Below are positions 17,193 to 26,080 of a DNA stretch of 64,000 nucleotides, piece by piece. The stretch is taken from positions 81,152-145,151 of the forward strand of contig CANMIP010000015.1 in NCBI GenBank assembly GCA_947497945.1. The letters are read 5' to 3'. The stretch comes from an uncultured Tropicimonas sp. GTDB taxonomy: Bacteria; Pseudomonadota; Alphaproteobacteria; Rhodobacterales; Rhodobacteraceae. The notes beneath the pieces were generated by a model. That model was not told the origin of the DNA, searched no databases, and saw nothing but the letters and a program-made list of their open reading frames with translations. The position numbers and the translations under genes are program-made. Positions within the stretch are counted from its first letter, which is position 1. Each line of letters opens with the position of its first letter.

Positions 17193-18143
17193 TTACTTGC
17201 GCCGGGACCGGCCGGAGAGGAGGCTCTCGACCAGGACGGCAGCGATAATGATTGTGCCGATTGCGGTGCCTTGCCAGAAAGGCGAGACGCCGAGCAGGTT
17301 CATGCCGTTGCGGACCATCACCATGATCAGCACCCCGAAGAGCGTGCCGACGATGGAGCCGCGCCCGCCGAAAAGGCTGGCCCCGCCGATGACCACCGCG
17401 GCGATGGCATCGAGCTCCATGCCATTGCCGGCCAGCGGGTCGATGGAGCCGATCTGGGCGGCGATGAGGGTGACGGCGATGGCGCAGAGCGCGCCGGAGA
17501 CGATATAGGGCAGGATCGTGTAGAACTGCACGTTCAGCCCCGAGATCCGCGCGGCTTCCTTGTTGGAGCCGACGGCATAGATGGTCCGGCCGCCCTTCAT
17601 GCGCGAGAGATAGATCCAGGCGAGCACATAGAGCAGGATCAGGATGATCACGTTCATCTGCAAGCCGAGGAAACTGTCATAGACCAGACGTTCGAGGGAT
17701 GCGGGCAGGTCGGAGATGGTCCGCTGGCCGGAGACGACATAGGCGAGACTCCGGCAGATCGCCATTGCGCCCAACGTGACGACGAAGGGCGCAAGGCCGA
17801 AGATCGAGACCAGCGTGCCGGAGATCGCGCCGATGAAGGCGCCCGAGGTGATGGCCAGGAAGATGGCGATGGGGATCGGGAACTCGCGCAGCGCGAGGCC
17901 GAGCAGGATGCCCGTCAGCCCCATGACCGAACCGACCGAGAGGTCGATGCCGCCGGTGAGGATCACGAAGGTCATGCCGATGGCCACGATGCCGACGACA
18001 ACCGACTGGTCCATCAGGTTGTAGAGATTGCTCGCGGTCAGGAAATAGGGCGATGCGAGCGAGAGCGCGATGGCGATAAGCAGCGTCAGCCCGGCCATGC
18101 GGATTTCGAGGACGCTGGAAAAACGGGTGAGTGTTTGTTTCAT
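17193..18143 (-). CDS. Sugar ABC transporter permease (RbsC type)
   Basis: Membrane subunit (316 residues, about 9-10 helices) of a carbohydrate-uptake-2 ABC transporter. It has the family pattern FVILTGGIDLSVGSVMGLTG and GSNKEAARISGLNVQFYT, the latter being the EAA-like coupling loop. The ATG at 18143 is chosen because the family N-terminus (MKQTLTRFSSVLEIRMAGLT) starts there and the previous gene ends 11 bases upstream. It is encoded between the ATPase and the lactonase. Confidence 0.92.
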   Translation of the reverse strand: MKQTLTRFSSVLEIRMAGLTLLIAIALSLASPYFLTASNLYNLMDQSVVVGIVAIGMTFVILTGGIDLSVGSVMGLTGILLGLALREFPIPIAIFLAITSGAFIGAISGTLVSIFGLAPFVVTLGAMAICRSLAYVVSGQRTISDLPASLERLVYDSFLGLQMNVIILILLYVLAWIYLSRMKGGRTIYAVGSNKEAARISGLNVQFYTILPYIVSGALCAIAVTLIAAQIGSIDPLAGNGMELDAIAAVVIGGASLFGGRGSIVGTLFGVLIMVMVRNGMNLLGVSPFWQGTAIGTIIIAAVLVESLLSGRSRRK

Positions 18144-18153
18144 CTGGTTTGTC

Positions 18154-20076
18154 TCACTGCTCGCGTTCTGTTGTCGGGCCGGCGTCTCGCAGCCGCAACT
18201 GGCCTTCTTCGAAGACCGACAGCGACTGCGCCGCGGCCTCCCGGATGGCGGCCGGATCAAGGGATTTGCCGGGGCCAGAGAGGATCGCGATGGACCCCAT
18301 GCCGATGCCACGCTGGTTCTCGATGACCATCAGCAGGGATTGCTGGCCGCCCGCCTCGTCGCAGACATGGCCGGTATCCCGCGCCAGCGCAGTGGCGATG
18401 GCGGCGTCTTCCGCCGGGGCGACGAGCCCTGGATCGGGCAGCGACGCGCCCTCCACCGCGCCCTGGCGCGTCAGGCAGAGCAGCTGGCGACCGGCGGTCA
18501 TCACCCAGCCGGCCTGAACGCCGAACTGCTCTGCGAGTCTGGACAGCAGGGCGTTCTGGTGCTCATGCGAGCTGCGCGGGGCGCAGATCAGCGTCAGTTG
18601 CTCCTCGTTGATCTCGCCCGCCGGCACGGTGCCGATGGTGCGGCCGTCGCTGATCGGCACGATCCGATGCGAAAGCGCCAGCAGCTCCTCGAAATCCGAG
18701 GAAATCAGCAGTATCGCAATCCCCTCGGAAGCAAGCCGTCGCAGGAAGGTGTAGATCGTCGCCCGGGCGCCGACATCGACCCCCTTGGTCGGTTCGTCCA
18801 GCACCAACACGCGCGGGTTGAGCAGCAGCGCCCGGATCACCAGCGCCTTTTGCTGCATGCCGCCGGAGAAATTCAGCAACGAGCTGTCGTCGAGCCGGGC
18901 GCGGTCGAGGCCGATCATGTCGGCCAGCTCATCGATGCGGGTGTTGCGCGTGCGATAGCGCAGGCGGTGACCCGAAAGCTGGCTGAGATGGCTGAGAAGG
19001 ATGTTCTCGCGCACGGAGAAATCCGGAACGATGCTCTGGCGCCGCCGGTCCTCGGGCAAAAAGCCCATGCCCGCGATCAACGCATCGCGCGGGTTGCTCG
19101 GGCGGTACTCCTTGCCCAGAAGAGTGATATTGCCCGATTGCAGCGTCCTGAGCCCCAAAAGCGTCTCGGCAAGCTCGGAGCGGCCCGAGCCCACGAGCCC
19201 GCCCAGCCCGACAATCTCGCCTTCATGGACATCGAGGCTCACCAAGCGAACCTCGGGCGCCGAGCGGATATCCTTCAGGCTGAGCTGAATCGGCGCGCCG
19301 GACGTGTCGGGGATCTCCTCGGGAGAGAGCTGTTCGACCTCGCGCCCGACCATCAAATGGATCAGCTCGGGCTGGGTAAGATCGGCCGTGGTCAAGTTGC
19401 TTTTCACCGACGCGCCATCGCGCAGGATCGTGATCCGGTCGGTCATCGCGAAGATTTCCTCGAGCCGGTGCGAGACGAAGATCAGCCCCCGCCCTTCCGC
19501 GCGAAGCGCATCCATCACCTTGAAAAGGCGCGCACTTTCACCAGGACTCAGGGCCGCAGTCGGCTCATCGAGAATGATGATCCGGCTGCCCAGGGCGACG
19601 ATGCGGGCAATCTCGACCAATTGCCGATGGGCCGCGGACAGGTCCTCGCAGCTCCGCTCGATATCGATCTCGCCGGCAAAGCCGAGCCGCGCGATCGCGT
19701 CCTTCGCGGTTTTGCGCAACACCGATTGCGACGGCTTGGACCGGCTGCCATAGACCGGCAGGATGATGTTCTCCCAGACCGAGAGATCGCCCGCGAGGCT
19801 GGTTTCCTGGGTGACGATGCCGATCCCGGCATCCATCGCATCGCGCGGGCGGTTGAAACAGGCGGGCTTTCCGAAGGCCCGGAGCGTCCCGGCCGTTGGC
19901 GCGATATGCCCGCAGATGACCTTGGCAAGGGTCGACTTGCCGGCCCCGTTGGCGCCGAACAGCGCGTGTATCTCACCGGATGCCAGCTCGAATTCGACGC
20001 CTTTCAGCGCGTAGAAGCTTCCGAATGCCTTGCTGATGCCATCAGCGGTGAGGAGAATTTCTTGAGGGGCGGACAC
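18154..20076 (-). CDS. Sugar ABC transporter ATPase with C-terminal extension
   Basis: Duplicated-domain ATPase of a sugar (CUT2) importer. NBD1: Walker A GANGAGKST and signature/Walker B AAHRQLVEIARIVAL...ILDEPTAAL. NBD2: signature FSGGMQQKALVIRALLLNPR and Walker B LVLDEPTKGVD. The usual length is about 500 residues; here a further ~135 residues follow NBD2, from about residue 505. They look like a small alpha/beta sensory fold (GAF-like: IATALARDTG, SLLMVIENQRGIGMGSIAIL), which is unusual. A GTG at 20076 (AAGGA ahead) is preferred; a TTG at 20148 would add 24 residues and run through the intercistronic hairpin. Confidence 0.88.
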   Translation of the reverse strand: MSAPQEILLTADGISKAFGSFYALKGVEFELASGEIHALFGANGAGKSTLAKVICGHIAPTAGTLRAFGKPACFNRPRDAMDAGIGIVTQETSLAGDLSVWENIILPVYGSRSKPSQSVLRKTAKDAIARLGFAGEIDIERSCEDLSAAHRQLVEIARIVALGSRIIILDEPTAALSPGESARLFKVMDALRAEGRGLIFVSHRLEEIFAMTDRITILRDGASVKSNLTTADLTQPELIHLMVGREVEQLSPEEIPDTSGAPIQLSLKDIRSAPEVRLVSLDVHEGEIVGLGGLVGSGRSELAETLLGLRTLQSGNITLLGKEYRPSNPRDALIAGMGFLPEDRRRQSIVPDFSVRENILLSHLSQLSGHRLRYRTRNTRIDELADMIGLDRARLDDSSLLNFSGGMQQKALVIRALLLNPRVLVLDEPTKGVDVGARATIYTFLRRLASEGIAILLISSDFEELLALSHRIVPISDGRTIGTVPAGEINEEQLTLICAPRSSHEHQNALLSRLAEQFGVQAGWVMTAGRQLLCLTRQGAVEGASLPDPGLVAPAEDAAIATALARDTGHVCDEAGGQQSLLMVIENQRGIGMGSIAILSGPGKSLDPAAIREAAAQSLSVFEEGQLRLRDAGPTTEREQ

Positions 20077-20138
20077 CGTGATTCCTTGCTTGCCGACCTG
20101 GGGGAGCAGCGCTGTTCCGGTCAGACCGGGTGAGGTGA

Positions 20139-20160
20139 CCGGCGCCAACGGGGGCGCCGG
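20139..20160 (-). terminator. Hairpin between binding-protein and ATPase genes
   Basis: CCGGCGCC (20139-20146) and GGCGCCGG (20153-20160) form a perfect 8-base stem with a 6-base loop, 20 bases after the binding-protein stop on the minus strand. It matches the position of the hairpins in the TRAP operons. Confidence 0.55.
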
Positions 20161-20179
20161 CCGGGTTCAGGTGGCGACG

Positions 20180-21154
20180 TCAGTCCAACTCGCCTGCGAA
20201 GACGTTGAGATTGATCTCGTCCAGCATGCCTTCGATATTGGCCGTGGTGCCGATCAGGATCGGAAGTGCGATCTCCTTCTCGACCGCTTCGCCCGCAATA
20301 TGCTTGGCAAGCGTCTCGGTGGCCGTGAAGCCCATCAGGTAGGGCTGCTGCATGCCGGCGCCGACAATGTCGCCCGACTTGATCAGGTCCACGAGTTCCG
20401 GCGTGCCGTCAAAGGCGGCGACCAGCATTTCGCCGGTCTTGCGCGCGGCCTTCACGGCCTTCTGCGCACCAACGGCCTGTGCATCGGATTGCACGAAGAT
20501 CACCCGCAGGTCGCGATTGGCGGTCATCATGTCCTGCGCGAAGCGGAAGGACTCATCCGGCGTGAAGGTCGCCATCTGCTGCATCGGCACTTCTTTTTCC
20601 ATACCGACCGCTTTCATCGCGTCGCGGAATCCATTGGTGCGAAGCTGGCCGTTGATCCGGGCTTGCGGGATACCGATGATGCCGTAGGAACCGTCGGTCC
20701 AGCCCTTCTCCTTCAGGACCTCGCCCGTTGCCATGCCGATGCCGTTGGCGCCGCCGTAATTGTCGGATCCGACAAAGGCGACATACTCGCCGCCGGTCGT
20801 GCCGATATCGGCGATGACAACCGGAATGCCGGCCTCGCCGGCCAGTTTCAGCACGCTCGGTGCGGTCGAGCTGTCGGTCGGCGAGATGACGATGCCAACG
20901 GCGCCCTGGGTGATCGCGTCCTGGGCGTTCTGGAGCTGGGTCTTGGCGTCATTGTTGGAATCAAGTGTCTCCAGGGAATAGCCGGCTTCCTTCGCCGCGG
21001 CTTCCGCCCCCGAGGCGACATAACGCCAGAAGGACACGTTCAGAGACGGCGTGATATAGACGAATTTCTGTTCCGCCGCAGACGCAAAGGATGCGCCAAG
21101 GAGCATCGAACCCGCGAGCGCCACCGACGCTGCAAGAAAACCACGTTTGTGCAT
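20180..21154 (-). CDS. Sugar ABC transporter substrate-binding protein
   Basis: Periplasmic-binding protein of the ribose/RbsB-like (Peripla_BP_4) group, 324 residues. The signal peptide covers 1 to about 26 (SFASA/AE). The mature part starts KFVYITPSLNVSFWRYVASGAE and contains GAVGIVISPTDSSTAPSVL and VIFVQSDAQAVGAQKAVKAA, typical of the two-lobed fold. GGGAGGTAAC lies ahead of the ATG at 21154; an open frame extends far upstream without family similarity. It is the first gene of the operon with the ATPase, permease and lactonase. Confidence 0.92.
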   Translation of the reverse strand: MHKRGFLAASVALAGSMLLGASFASAAEQKFVYITPSLNVSFWRYVASGAEAAAKEAGYSLETLDSNNDAKTQLQNAQDAITQGAVGIVISPTDSSTAPSVLKLAGEAGIPVVIADIGTTGGEYVAFVGSDNYGGANGIGMATGEVLKEKGWTDGSYGIIGIPQARINGQLRTNGFRDAMKAVGMEKEVPMQQMATFTPDESFRFAQDMMTANRDLRVIFVQSDAQAVGAQKAVKAARKTGEMLVAAFDGTPELVDLIKSGDIVGAGMQQPYLMGFTATETLAKHIAGEAVEKEIALPILIGTTANIEGMLDEINLNVFAGELD

Positions 21155-21906
21155 TTTGTTACCTCCCAGGTACCAGGAACGAACGGCTCGTCCCTTCAAG
21201 GTTTCACTCCGCCACCCGCCGGCTGGAGCAGCCTGCGAGCCTCCCGGGCCGGCAACGGCCCGAACGCCAGCCCATGGCTGTTCGAAGCGGAGTGGTGTGA
21301 TCCCGCCTGCAGCCAATCGCTGCACGGCCGGGGTCGATCGCATCGCAAGGATTTCGCGCCGCTGGACGCTCGGGAAACGGCGCGATGGCGTCGGTTCCGA
21401 GAGATGTCTTGAGCGTGTTGGCCATTCCTTCCTCCCAGGTTGCGCCGGCCGATCTTGCGCGTGCCTGAGACACTGCCCGATGAGGGTGCGATGGGAAACA
21501 CCACCAGCCGCATATCGGTTGCGGGTTTCCGCAAGCCAGCTGCGGGGGCGGGTAACCCTTGCCGAAGGTCGGGTCCGAAACGCCTTCCCTGCCGGGCCCG
21601 ACAGGCCCGACCGTTCATGCGAGAAGTTCTCGTTCAAATGCTGTGGGTCAGGACAACCGCGCGGCTTTGCACGCCGGGACTGCTGCAGACTGAGCCCGCC
21701 CGCCATCCAATGCCCTGCCGGCAGGCCCCGCCATCTGCTGGCGAGGGCAACTGCAACCGCAGGCGAAAGCCGCCCGAACGGCGTGGAGGAACGCCGCCTG
21801 TCGATTGCGGATCACCGCACTGGAAGCGCCTCGCATCCCGGTTTCTCGGCGGTCGCTTCGGATCCTGCTTTCCACCGAATTCCGACTTCCGCCGCGTGCC
21901 GCGATG
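21155..21906. other. Long leader region upstream of the sugar ABC operon
   Basis: About 750 bases between the TauE-like gene and the binding protein. I see no recognisable gene. A 73-codon frame on the minus strand (21425-21204, starting MANTLKTSLGTDAIAPF) has a near-perfect GGGAGGAAGG ribosome-binding site but no known family. The region must also carry the operon promoter. Confidence 0.4.
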
Positions 21907-22728
21907 TCAGCCAAACACCGAACTGAGCATTCGCACCGAGGTGATCGCGAGAAACACCGCAAAGCCGCGCTTGACCCAGATCGCGTCGAGATCATGCGCC
22001 AGCCTTGCCCCGATCGGGGCCATGAAGGTCGTGAACGGGATGATGATGAGCACGGCCGGAAGGCTGACATAGCCCAAGGAAAGCGGAGGCCGGTCTGCAA
22101 CACCAAGCCCGGAGATGACGAAGCCGATAACCGCTGGAACCGCGATGATAAGGCCGAACGCCGCCGCGGTTCCGACGGCACGGTGGATCGGATAGGAGAA
22201 GGCGGCCAATGTCGGCACGCCCAACGTGCCGCCGCCAATCCCCATCAAGGAAGAGACCAGCCCGATCGCGCCGGCGATCGACGCGTTCTTCGCACGTCCC
22301 TCCGGAAGCCGGTCCGAGATCACAAATGTCTTCGGCGTGGCCAGGTTGACTGCCACCGCCAGTGCGACGAATCCGAAGATGGCTTTCAGCCCGGCCGGGT
22401 CGATGAAGCGCGCCATCAAGCCGCCGGTCAGGGCGCCAACCGCGATTGGAACGCCCCAGGCCTTCAACAGATCGAGATCGACGGCTCCCCGTTCGTGATG
22501 TGCACGCGTCGAGGAAATCGCTGTGAAGACGATGGTTCCAAGAGAGGTCGCAACGGCCATATGCATGGACAGCGTGTCGGGAAAGTCGATGAAGGTGAAC
22601 AACCAGAACAGCACCGGCACCAGGACGATCCCGCCGCCGACCCCCAGGAACCCGGCCAGCAGCCCGGCCAGGACCGAAGCCCCGCCGAGGCCGAGGGCCA
22701 GGAACAGGTAAGATGAAATGTCTTCCAT
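21907..22728 (-). CDS. TauE/SafE-family sulfite/organosulfonate exporter
   Basis: A 273-residue membrane protein with about 8 helices in two repeats of the TauE/SafE fold. It has GFLGVGGGIVLVPVLFWLF near residue 30 and the matching GLVSSLMGIGGGTLGVPTL in the second half. Members export sulfite, sulfoacetate or other small anions. The ATG at 22728 is used since GTGGAG lies 6 bases ahead; ATG 22740 would place that site inside the gene. No sulfur-metabolism genes are nearby, so the substrate is open. Confidence 0.88.
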   Translation of the reverse strand: MEDISSYLFLALGLGGASVLAGLLAGFLGVGGGIVLVPVLFWLFTFIDFPDTLSMHMAVATSLGTIVFTAISSTRAHHERGAVDLDLLKAWGVPIAVGALTGGLMARFIDPAGLKAIFGFVALAVAVNLATPKTFVISDRLPEGRAKNASIAGAIGLVSSLMGIGGGTLGVPTLAAFSYPIHRAVGTAAAFGLIIAVPAVIGFVISGLGVADRPPLSLGYVSLPAVLIIIPFTTFMAPIGARLAHDLDAIWVKRGFAVFLAITSVRMLSSVFG

Positions 22729-23533
22729 GACGTACTCCACTCGATTGGTCCCGGTGCCCGCGCAAAGCCCTTCCGGCCAAGCGGCTGAAGAATGTCACGC
22801 GAAAGGACCTGATCCCTCCGGCCCCTCTGTCGGAGACGAGAGCCCGCGGGCTTGGTTTTGGTAGTTGGGTTCGGCGTCCTCGGCAAGCAGGTGCGCGCCA
22901 TGCTTCCATGCCCCGACATGCGCATTGCGTTCCGCGAGCGACGCCCCGCAGTTCTGACACCAACGCAGGCGACGATTTACGGCCTGCTGGTCTTCTACGG
23001 GCTGGAGATCAGCGATGTCGAAATGGAAATGGCACTCGGCCGAGTTCAAGGCGCAGGTGGGACTGGAATGGCCTTGTTGGGCAGGTCACATGTGAGGCCC
23101 CCCGCCTCGAAGCCAAGGTGTTGGCAAAGATGAATGAGCCGGTGGGCACCAACTATCGTCAGCTCCAGGAAGTGGTCGGCTTGTTGTGAGGCGCACAAAC
23201 AGCGGGGTTCTCGTACGAGCCGGTTCGACGTGCTGCCTGTGGTAACCGGAAGTAGAAAACGGGGCAGAGCAGGATTAGGTCAGCAAAGCTGACGTTGATC
23301 GCGTGACCGAGAATCGGGCTTCCGCCTGAGACGTTTGTCGTTGGCTGTTTGGGGCAGAACTCTCCCGGAGGGTCATTTTCCTTAGCCATGCGTTCGAAAT
23401 TCTTCGCCAATACCTTCCCATATAGGCTGCTAATCGACGCCATTTCAAGGGCTTGAGCCCGTGTCGACGCCTCACCAAGCAAGGTGCAATTTCCCCTTGT
23501 ATATCCTCGGCTTGCCCCGTTATACGGGTCGAC
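22729..23533. other. Gene-poor stretch with an IS3 remnant
   Basis: It has no intact gene. It contains the broken IS3 OrfA start at 23015-23095. A TTG-initiated minus-strand frame (23049-22795, with the pair WCQNCGASLAERNAH) recalls a zinc-finger piece but is unsupported. GC is lower than in the flanks towards 23500. The stretch leads into the tRNA gene. Confidence 0.4.
23015..23095 (+). pseudogene. IS3-family transposase OrfA, N-terminal remnant
   Basis: The frame encodes MSKWKWHSAEFKAQVGLE, which matches the standard start of IS3 OrfA proteins (M-S-K-R/K-R-x-HSAEFKAxVALE). After about 18 residues the similarity is lost and a stop follows at 23093-23095. It is likely the 5' scar of the element whose OrfB end lies at 24787-24996, though both pieces could come from different insertions. 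Confidence 0.45.
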
Positions 23534-23623
23534 GGAGACGTGGCCGAGTGGTCGAAGGCGCTCCCCTGCTAAGGGAGTAGGCGGGAAACCGTCTCGAGGG
23601 TTCGAATCCCTTCGTCTCCGCCA
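23534..23623 (+). tRNA. tRNA-Ser (GCU)
   Basis: The full cloverleaf is visible. Acceptor stem GGAGACG (23534-23540) pairs with CGTCTCC (23613-23619). The anticodon stem CTCCC/GGGAG encloses loop CTGCTAA with anticodon GCT at 23568-23570. A long serine-type variable arm (TAGGCGGGAAACCGTCT) follows, then the T arm with GGTTCGAATCCC. Discriminator G (23620) is followed by an encoded CCA (23621-23623). Decayed mobile DNA lies right after it, consistent with tRNA genes as insertion sites, although no integrase or repeated 3' end is seen. Confidence 0.97.
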
Positions 23624-23933
23624 CTTACCCCCGCGAAAGTGTTCTCCCGATCTGGCTGTGGCCGGCTTTTCTCGTTATTTTCGAGGGTTATGGAGGTAGA
23701 GCTGAGCACTAGTGCTGGCGTCGGGAGTCTAGGAAGCGGTCTCTTATCGTCAGTATTCTCTGGACCTAATGACTGCTCGCGTTTGGTGAATTGCTCGTAA
23801 GGTTCCAACATCGCTGCATTTTTTGGATAGTGTTGCCGGTCTCTTCGATTCAGGTCGCGCTCCGAAAGATGGAACATAAAGCGAAATCTCGGGCGGCATT
23901 GAAGCCGTTCTGGTATTGGACTGGCATTCGCAA

Positions 23934-24023
23934 ACACCGCTTCGCATCCTCGAAGGCGAAGCGGCTGCACCCACGTCCAGCTGTCTTGTGGGCCTCGTCA
24001 AATATTTCCAAATCGAAAGGCTT
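23934..24023 (-). pseudogene. Helicase fragment (DEAH motif), inverted
   Basis: The minus strand encodes KPFDLEIFDEAHKTAGRG followed by RFAFEDA. This matches the Walker B/DEAH block of superfamily-2 helicases related to restriction-type enzymes (normally PFDLAIFDEAHKTAG, then FAFALDD). No motif I or downstream helicase motifs are present in this frame. It lies opposite in orientation to the other helicase fragment at 24075-24203, so the original gene has been rearranged by inversion and deletion. Confidence 0.5.
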
Positions 24024-24074
24024 CTGCGGCATGCCCCCATCGGGTCCTCCATGCCCGCGCCTAGCGCCCAAGGT

Positions 24075-24203
24075 TTTCTGGTGGTTTGCTCCGACCCCAC
24101 GATCACTAGCGGTACCGAGGACGTGATGGTGGTTCATCAGGCAGATCTCGACTTTCCAATCACCACCGAAACAAATGGGGTTAGACGCTTCCTCGACGAA
24201 CCA
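24075..24203 (+). pseudogene. Helicase fragment (second piece, plus strand)
   Basis: The plus strand encodes FLVVCSDPTITSGTEDV and DLDFPITTETNGVRRFLDE. These resemble the stretch that in the same helicase group comes shortly before the DEAH motif (VCSDPTVT..., SDLDFPVTTDP..VRRFL). No start codon or continuation of the domain is visible. The match is by remembered family pattern and needs a profile search. Confidence 0.45.
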
Positions 24204-24501
24204 TCGGACAGGTCGTCTTCGACCAGTTGCCGGGACGAACACGGCGGGTACGTCGGTACTCAACGGTCACCGGTGACCGCCCTCGCCGCCGCAACTCACA
24301 TTTCTCAGCCGCCATGTCGGCCTCTGCCGCTATTCGGGCTCGGACATCGTTCATTCGGTCGAAATCGGCACCGTCGGGTCGGCCGATCACAGGCGTTCCA
24401 GCCTCGCGCCCGATAGAAAAAGCCTTGTTCTCGAGGGACACGACCAAGCGCCTGGCACACACAAACCGGGTCGGTCGATTGAGGCCCGTGCAGGGAGATT
24501 T
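24204..24501. other. Unassigned remnant DNA between pseudogene pieces
   Basis: About 300 bases with open frames on both strands and no recognisable protein. Base composition resembles the surrounding decayed island rather than the flanking operons. Confidence 0.4.
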
Positions 24502-24732
24502 GGCTGGGTCAACCGGAAAGTCATAGCCGGTGTTGGCCATCGTCCGAGAAGATGTTCCGTAGGCAAGCGGTTCATCGCCGGTCCCGCGTGTCAATCCACG
24601 CAGCAGCGTGTTGTCGCCACCGCCAGTGGATTGGTGGATGTTCAAGAATTGACCGATCACCGGAAGCCGACCCAGCACGGGATGGTCATGGGTCGCCTTG
24701 TGCACGTCGCCCCAATGCAGATCGGTCAAGAC
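24502..24732 (-). pseudogene. Penicillin-acylase-family fragment
   Basis: The minus-strand frame reads LHWGDVHKATHDHPVLGRLP, then STGGGDNTLLRG and a GTSSRTMANTGYD stretch. The order W-G-x-x-H-x-A...HP, G-G-x-N-T...R-G and the GTSSRT element resemble the C-terminal part of penicillin/aculeacin acylase beta chains. The rest of the ~700-800-residue protein is absent. It ends next to the IS3 OrfB scar, so IS insertion and deletion probably destroyed it. Confidence 0.45.
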
Positions 24733-24786
24733 CAACGAACGACAGCAATGAGAACGGCGGTGAGAAAGTCGTCCACGGTAGCGGTG

Positions 24787-24996
24787 AGCGGGAAAGGAAA
24801 CTGTTATGATAACGCGGCGGTCGAAACGTTCTTCAAGACGATCAAGGCCGAGCTGATCTGGCGTCATCCCTGGCCAACCCGCCGGGCCGCCGAGTTGGTG
24901 ATCTTCAGTAACATCAATGGCTTCTACAATCCGTGTCGCAAGCATTCAGCTCTCGGCTGGGAAAGTCCCTTGGCATTCGAGGCTCAGGCTGCATAA
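24787..24996 (+). pseudogene. IS3-family transposase OrfB, C-terminal remnant
   Basis: Residues SGKGNCYDNAAVETFFKTIK, AELIWRHPW and the C-terminal NPCRKHSALGWESPLAFE are the classic last third of an IS3-group DDE transposase. The terminal E of the DDE triad is present in AAVETFFKTIKAE. The catalytic Asp residues upstream are missing. The following bases up to about 25040 (GAGAAATCGGAGCGGCATC) look like the end of the element. Dead. Confidence 0.8.
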
Positions 24997-25159
24997 GTGA
25001 GAAATCGGAGCGGCATCAAACCGTGACAGGACCAACCTTCAATAAGATCCGCGCCGCCGCTCCCTCTGAGTGACGCCAGATCGGCGCGGCACAAGAGACA
25101 GCGATCCTGTCTTTTTTGAGGCGCGTCCGACACCACCTCTCCACTCTCATGTGCGTCTA

Positions 25160-25567
25160 TCAGGACTTCTTCTTCCGAGGCTTACCCTTCTTGGACTTCT
25201 TCTTGTCCCGCTTGCGCTCGGTCGATTTCTTGTCCGTCTTCTTTGACTTCTTTTTTGCCTTGTCCTTCGGTTTCTCGGCTTTCTTCTTTGACTTCCTGGA
25301 CTTCTTCTTTTTGATCTCAGCGGGTTTGGATGCATCAATCGAAACTTCTGTCGGGGTGGGATCCGCAACCACGCCAGGGTACTTCAACTCAACCAGCGCC
25401 TTGGCAGCAGCTATTAGAAGTGGAGCTGTAGCCGCACCGATCCTGGGTACCCCCATCAACTGTTCAGGCGAGGCGACGGCAATATCCTCTGCGCTTTCAT
25501 ACCCCATATCGGCCAGCGCTTTCTGCATAGAAGGTCCAACACCGTGAACTTCGGATGTCTCAACCAT
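25160..25567 (-). CDS. Helix-hairpin-helix protein with lysine-rich tail
   Basis: A 135-residue protein. Residues 5-60 (EVHGVGPSMQKALADMGYES, ASPEQLMGVPRIGAATAPLL) form two helix-hairpin-helix units of the DNA-binding or DUF4332 kind. Residues 81-135 are histone H1-like: 29 of 55 are Lys, with Ser and a few Arg. AGGAGGAAGAGT lies just ahead of ATG 25567. Such tails bind DNA, RNA or polyphosphate. The neighbouring PPK2 and phosphate transporters make a polyphosphate link attractive, but this is inference. Confidence 0.8.
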   Translation of the reverse strand: MVETSEVHGVGPSMQKALADMGYESAEDIAVASPEQLMGVPRIGAATAPLLIAAAKALVELKYPGVVADPTPTEVSIDASKPAEIKKKKSRKSKKKAEKPKDKAKKKSKKTDKKSTERKRDKKKSKKGKPRKKKS

Positions 25568-25761
25568 ACTCTTCCTCCTGAATTTGGTTGATAAGCTATT
25601 CCACAACCGTGGCCGATTTCGGCACTGTCGATCAAGCTTCGAGACTCGGCGAGGAACCTATTACTCCACCGCGTCTGTTTCGATCGACCTTCAGATGGGC
25701 TTCCTTGAACACGCGCATCCTCGAAGTTGAGGAACCTTCCCCTGTCCGGGGCATGTGCCGG

Positions 25762-26022
25762 TCAATCGTCCTGCTTTTCGATCTGTTTTACCAACCAAGC
25801 AGCACGTGCCTGCAGTTCCTCCACGACTTCCAGCTTGGCTTTCAATCGTTCCTGTTTCGAAGGTTTCTTGGCGGCCTTCAACTCGGCTTTCAGCGCATCA
25901 TGCTTGGCGTCGAGCTTGGCGACGATCCGTTCAGCCTTTTTTCGGCTGATCGGCTTGGCCTTCTTTTGCTTCAGTCGCTTGCGATAGGTATCCAGTTTCT
26001 CGATTGTTGCTTTCAGTGCCAT
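25762..26022 (-). CDS. Small lysine-rich coiled-coil protein
   Basis: An 86-residue protein, almost entirely helical and highly charged: MALKATIEKLDTYRKRLKQK, repeated KAE/KLDAKHDALKAELKAAKK segments and a KLEVVEELQARAAWLVKQ end. It has no signal peptide or membrane segment. It ends a short run with the Na/Pi cotransporter (59 bases upstream) and has the same basic character as the HHH protein after it. Function unknown; an architectural or polyanion-binding role is possible. Confidence 0.65.
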   Translation of the reverse strand: MALKATIEKLDTYRKRLKQKKAKPISRKKAERIVAKLDAKHDALKAELKAAKKPSKQERLKAKLEVVEELQARAAWLVKQIEKQDD

Positions 26023-26080
26023 GTCGTTTCGGCTCCATACACAGACCAAAGGAATTTGCCATCTGATGCGCCTGCGTAGG

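Noticed and set aside
18070..20133. A 687-codon plus-strand frame opposite the sugar ATPase gene
   Set aside because: Same reason: no family, and the minus strand encodes a clear ABC ATPase.
22795..23049. A TTG-initiated frame with a WCQNCG pair that suggests a zinc protein
   Set aside because: Only one CxxC, no second pair, no ATG and no site; probably a relic or chance frame.
23569..23970. Minus-strand frame ending GDEGIRTLETVSRLLP over the tRNA
   Set aside because: This peptide type is the well-known antisense translation of a tRNA-Ser gene, not a protein.
22741..25100. CRISPR array or intact integrase next to tRNA-Ser
   Set aside because: No direct repeats of CRISPR type and no integrase-like frame were seen; only IS3 and pseudogene pieces.
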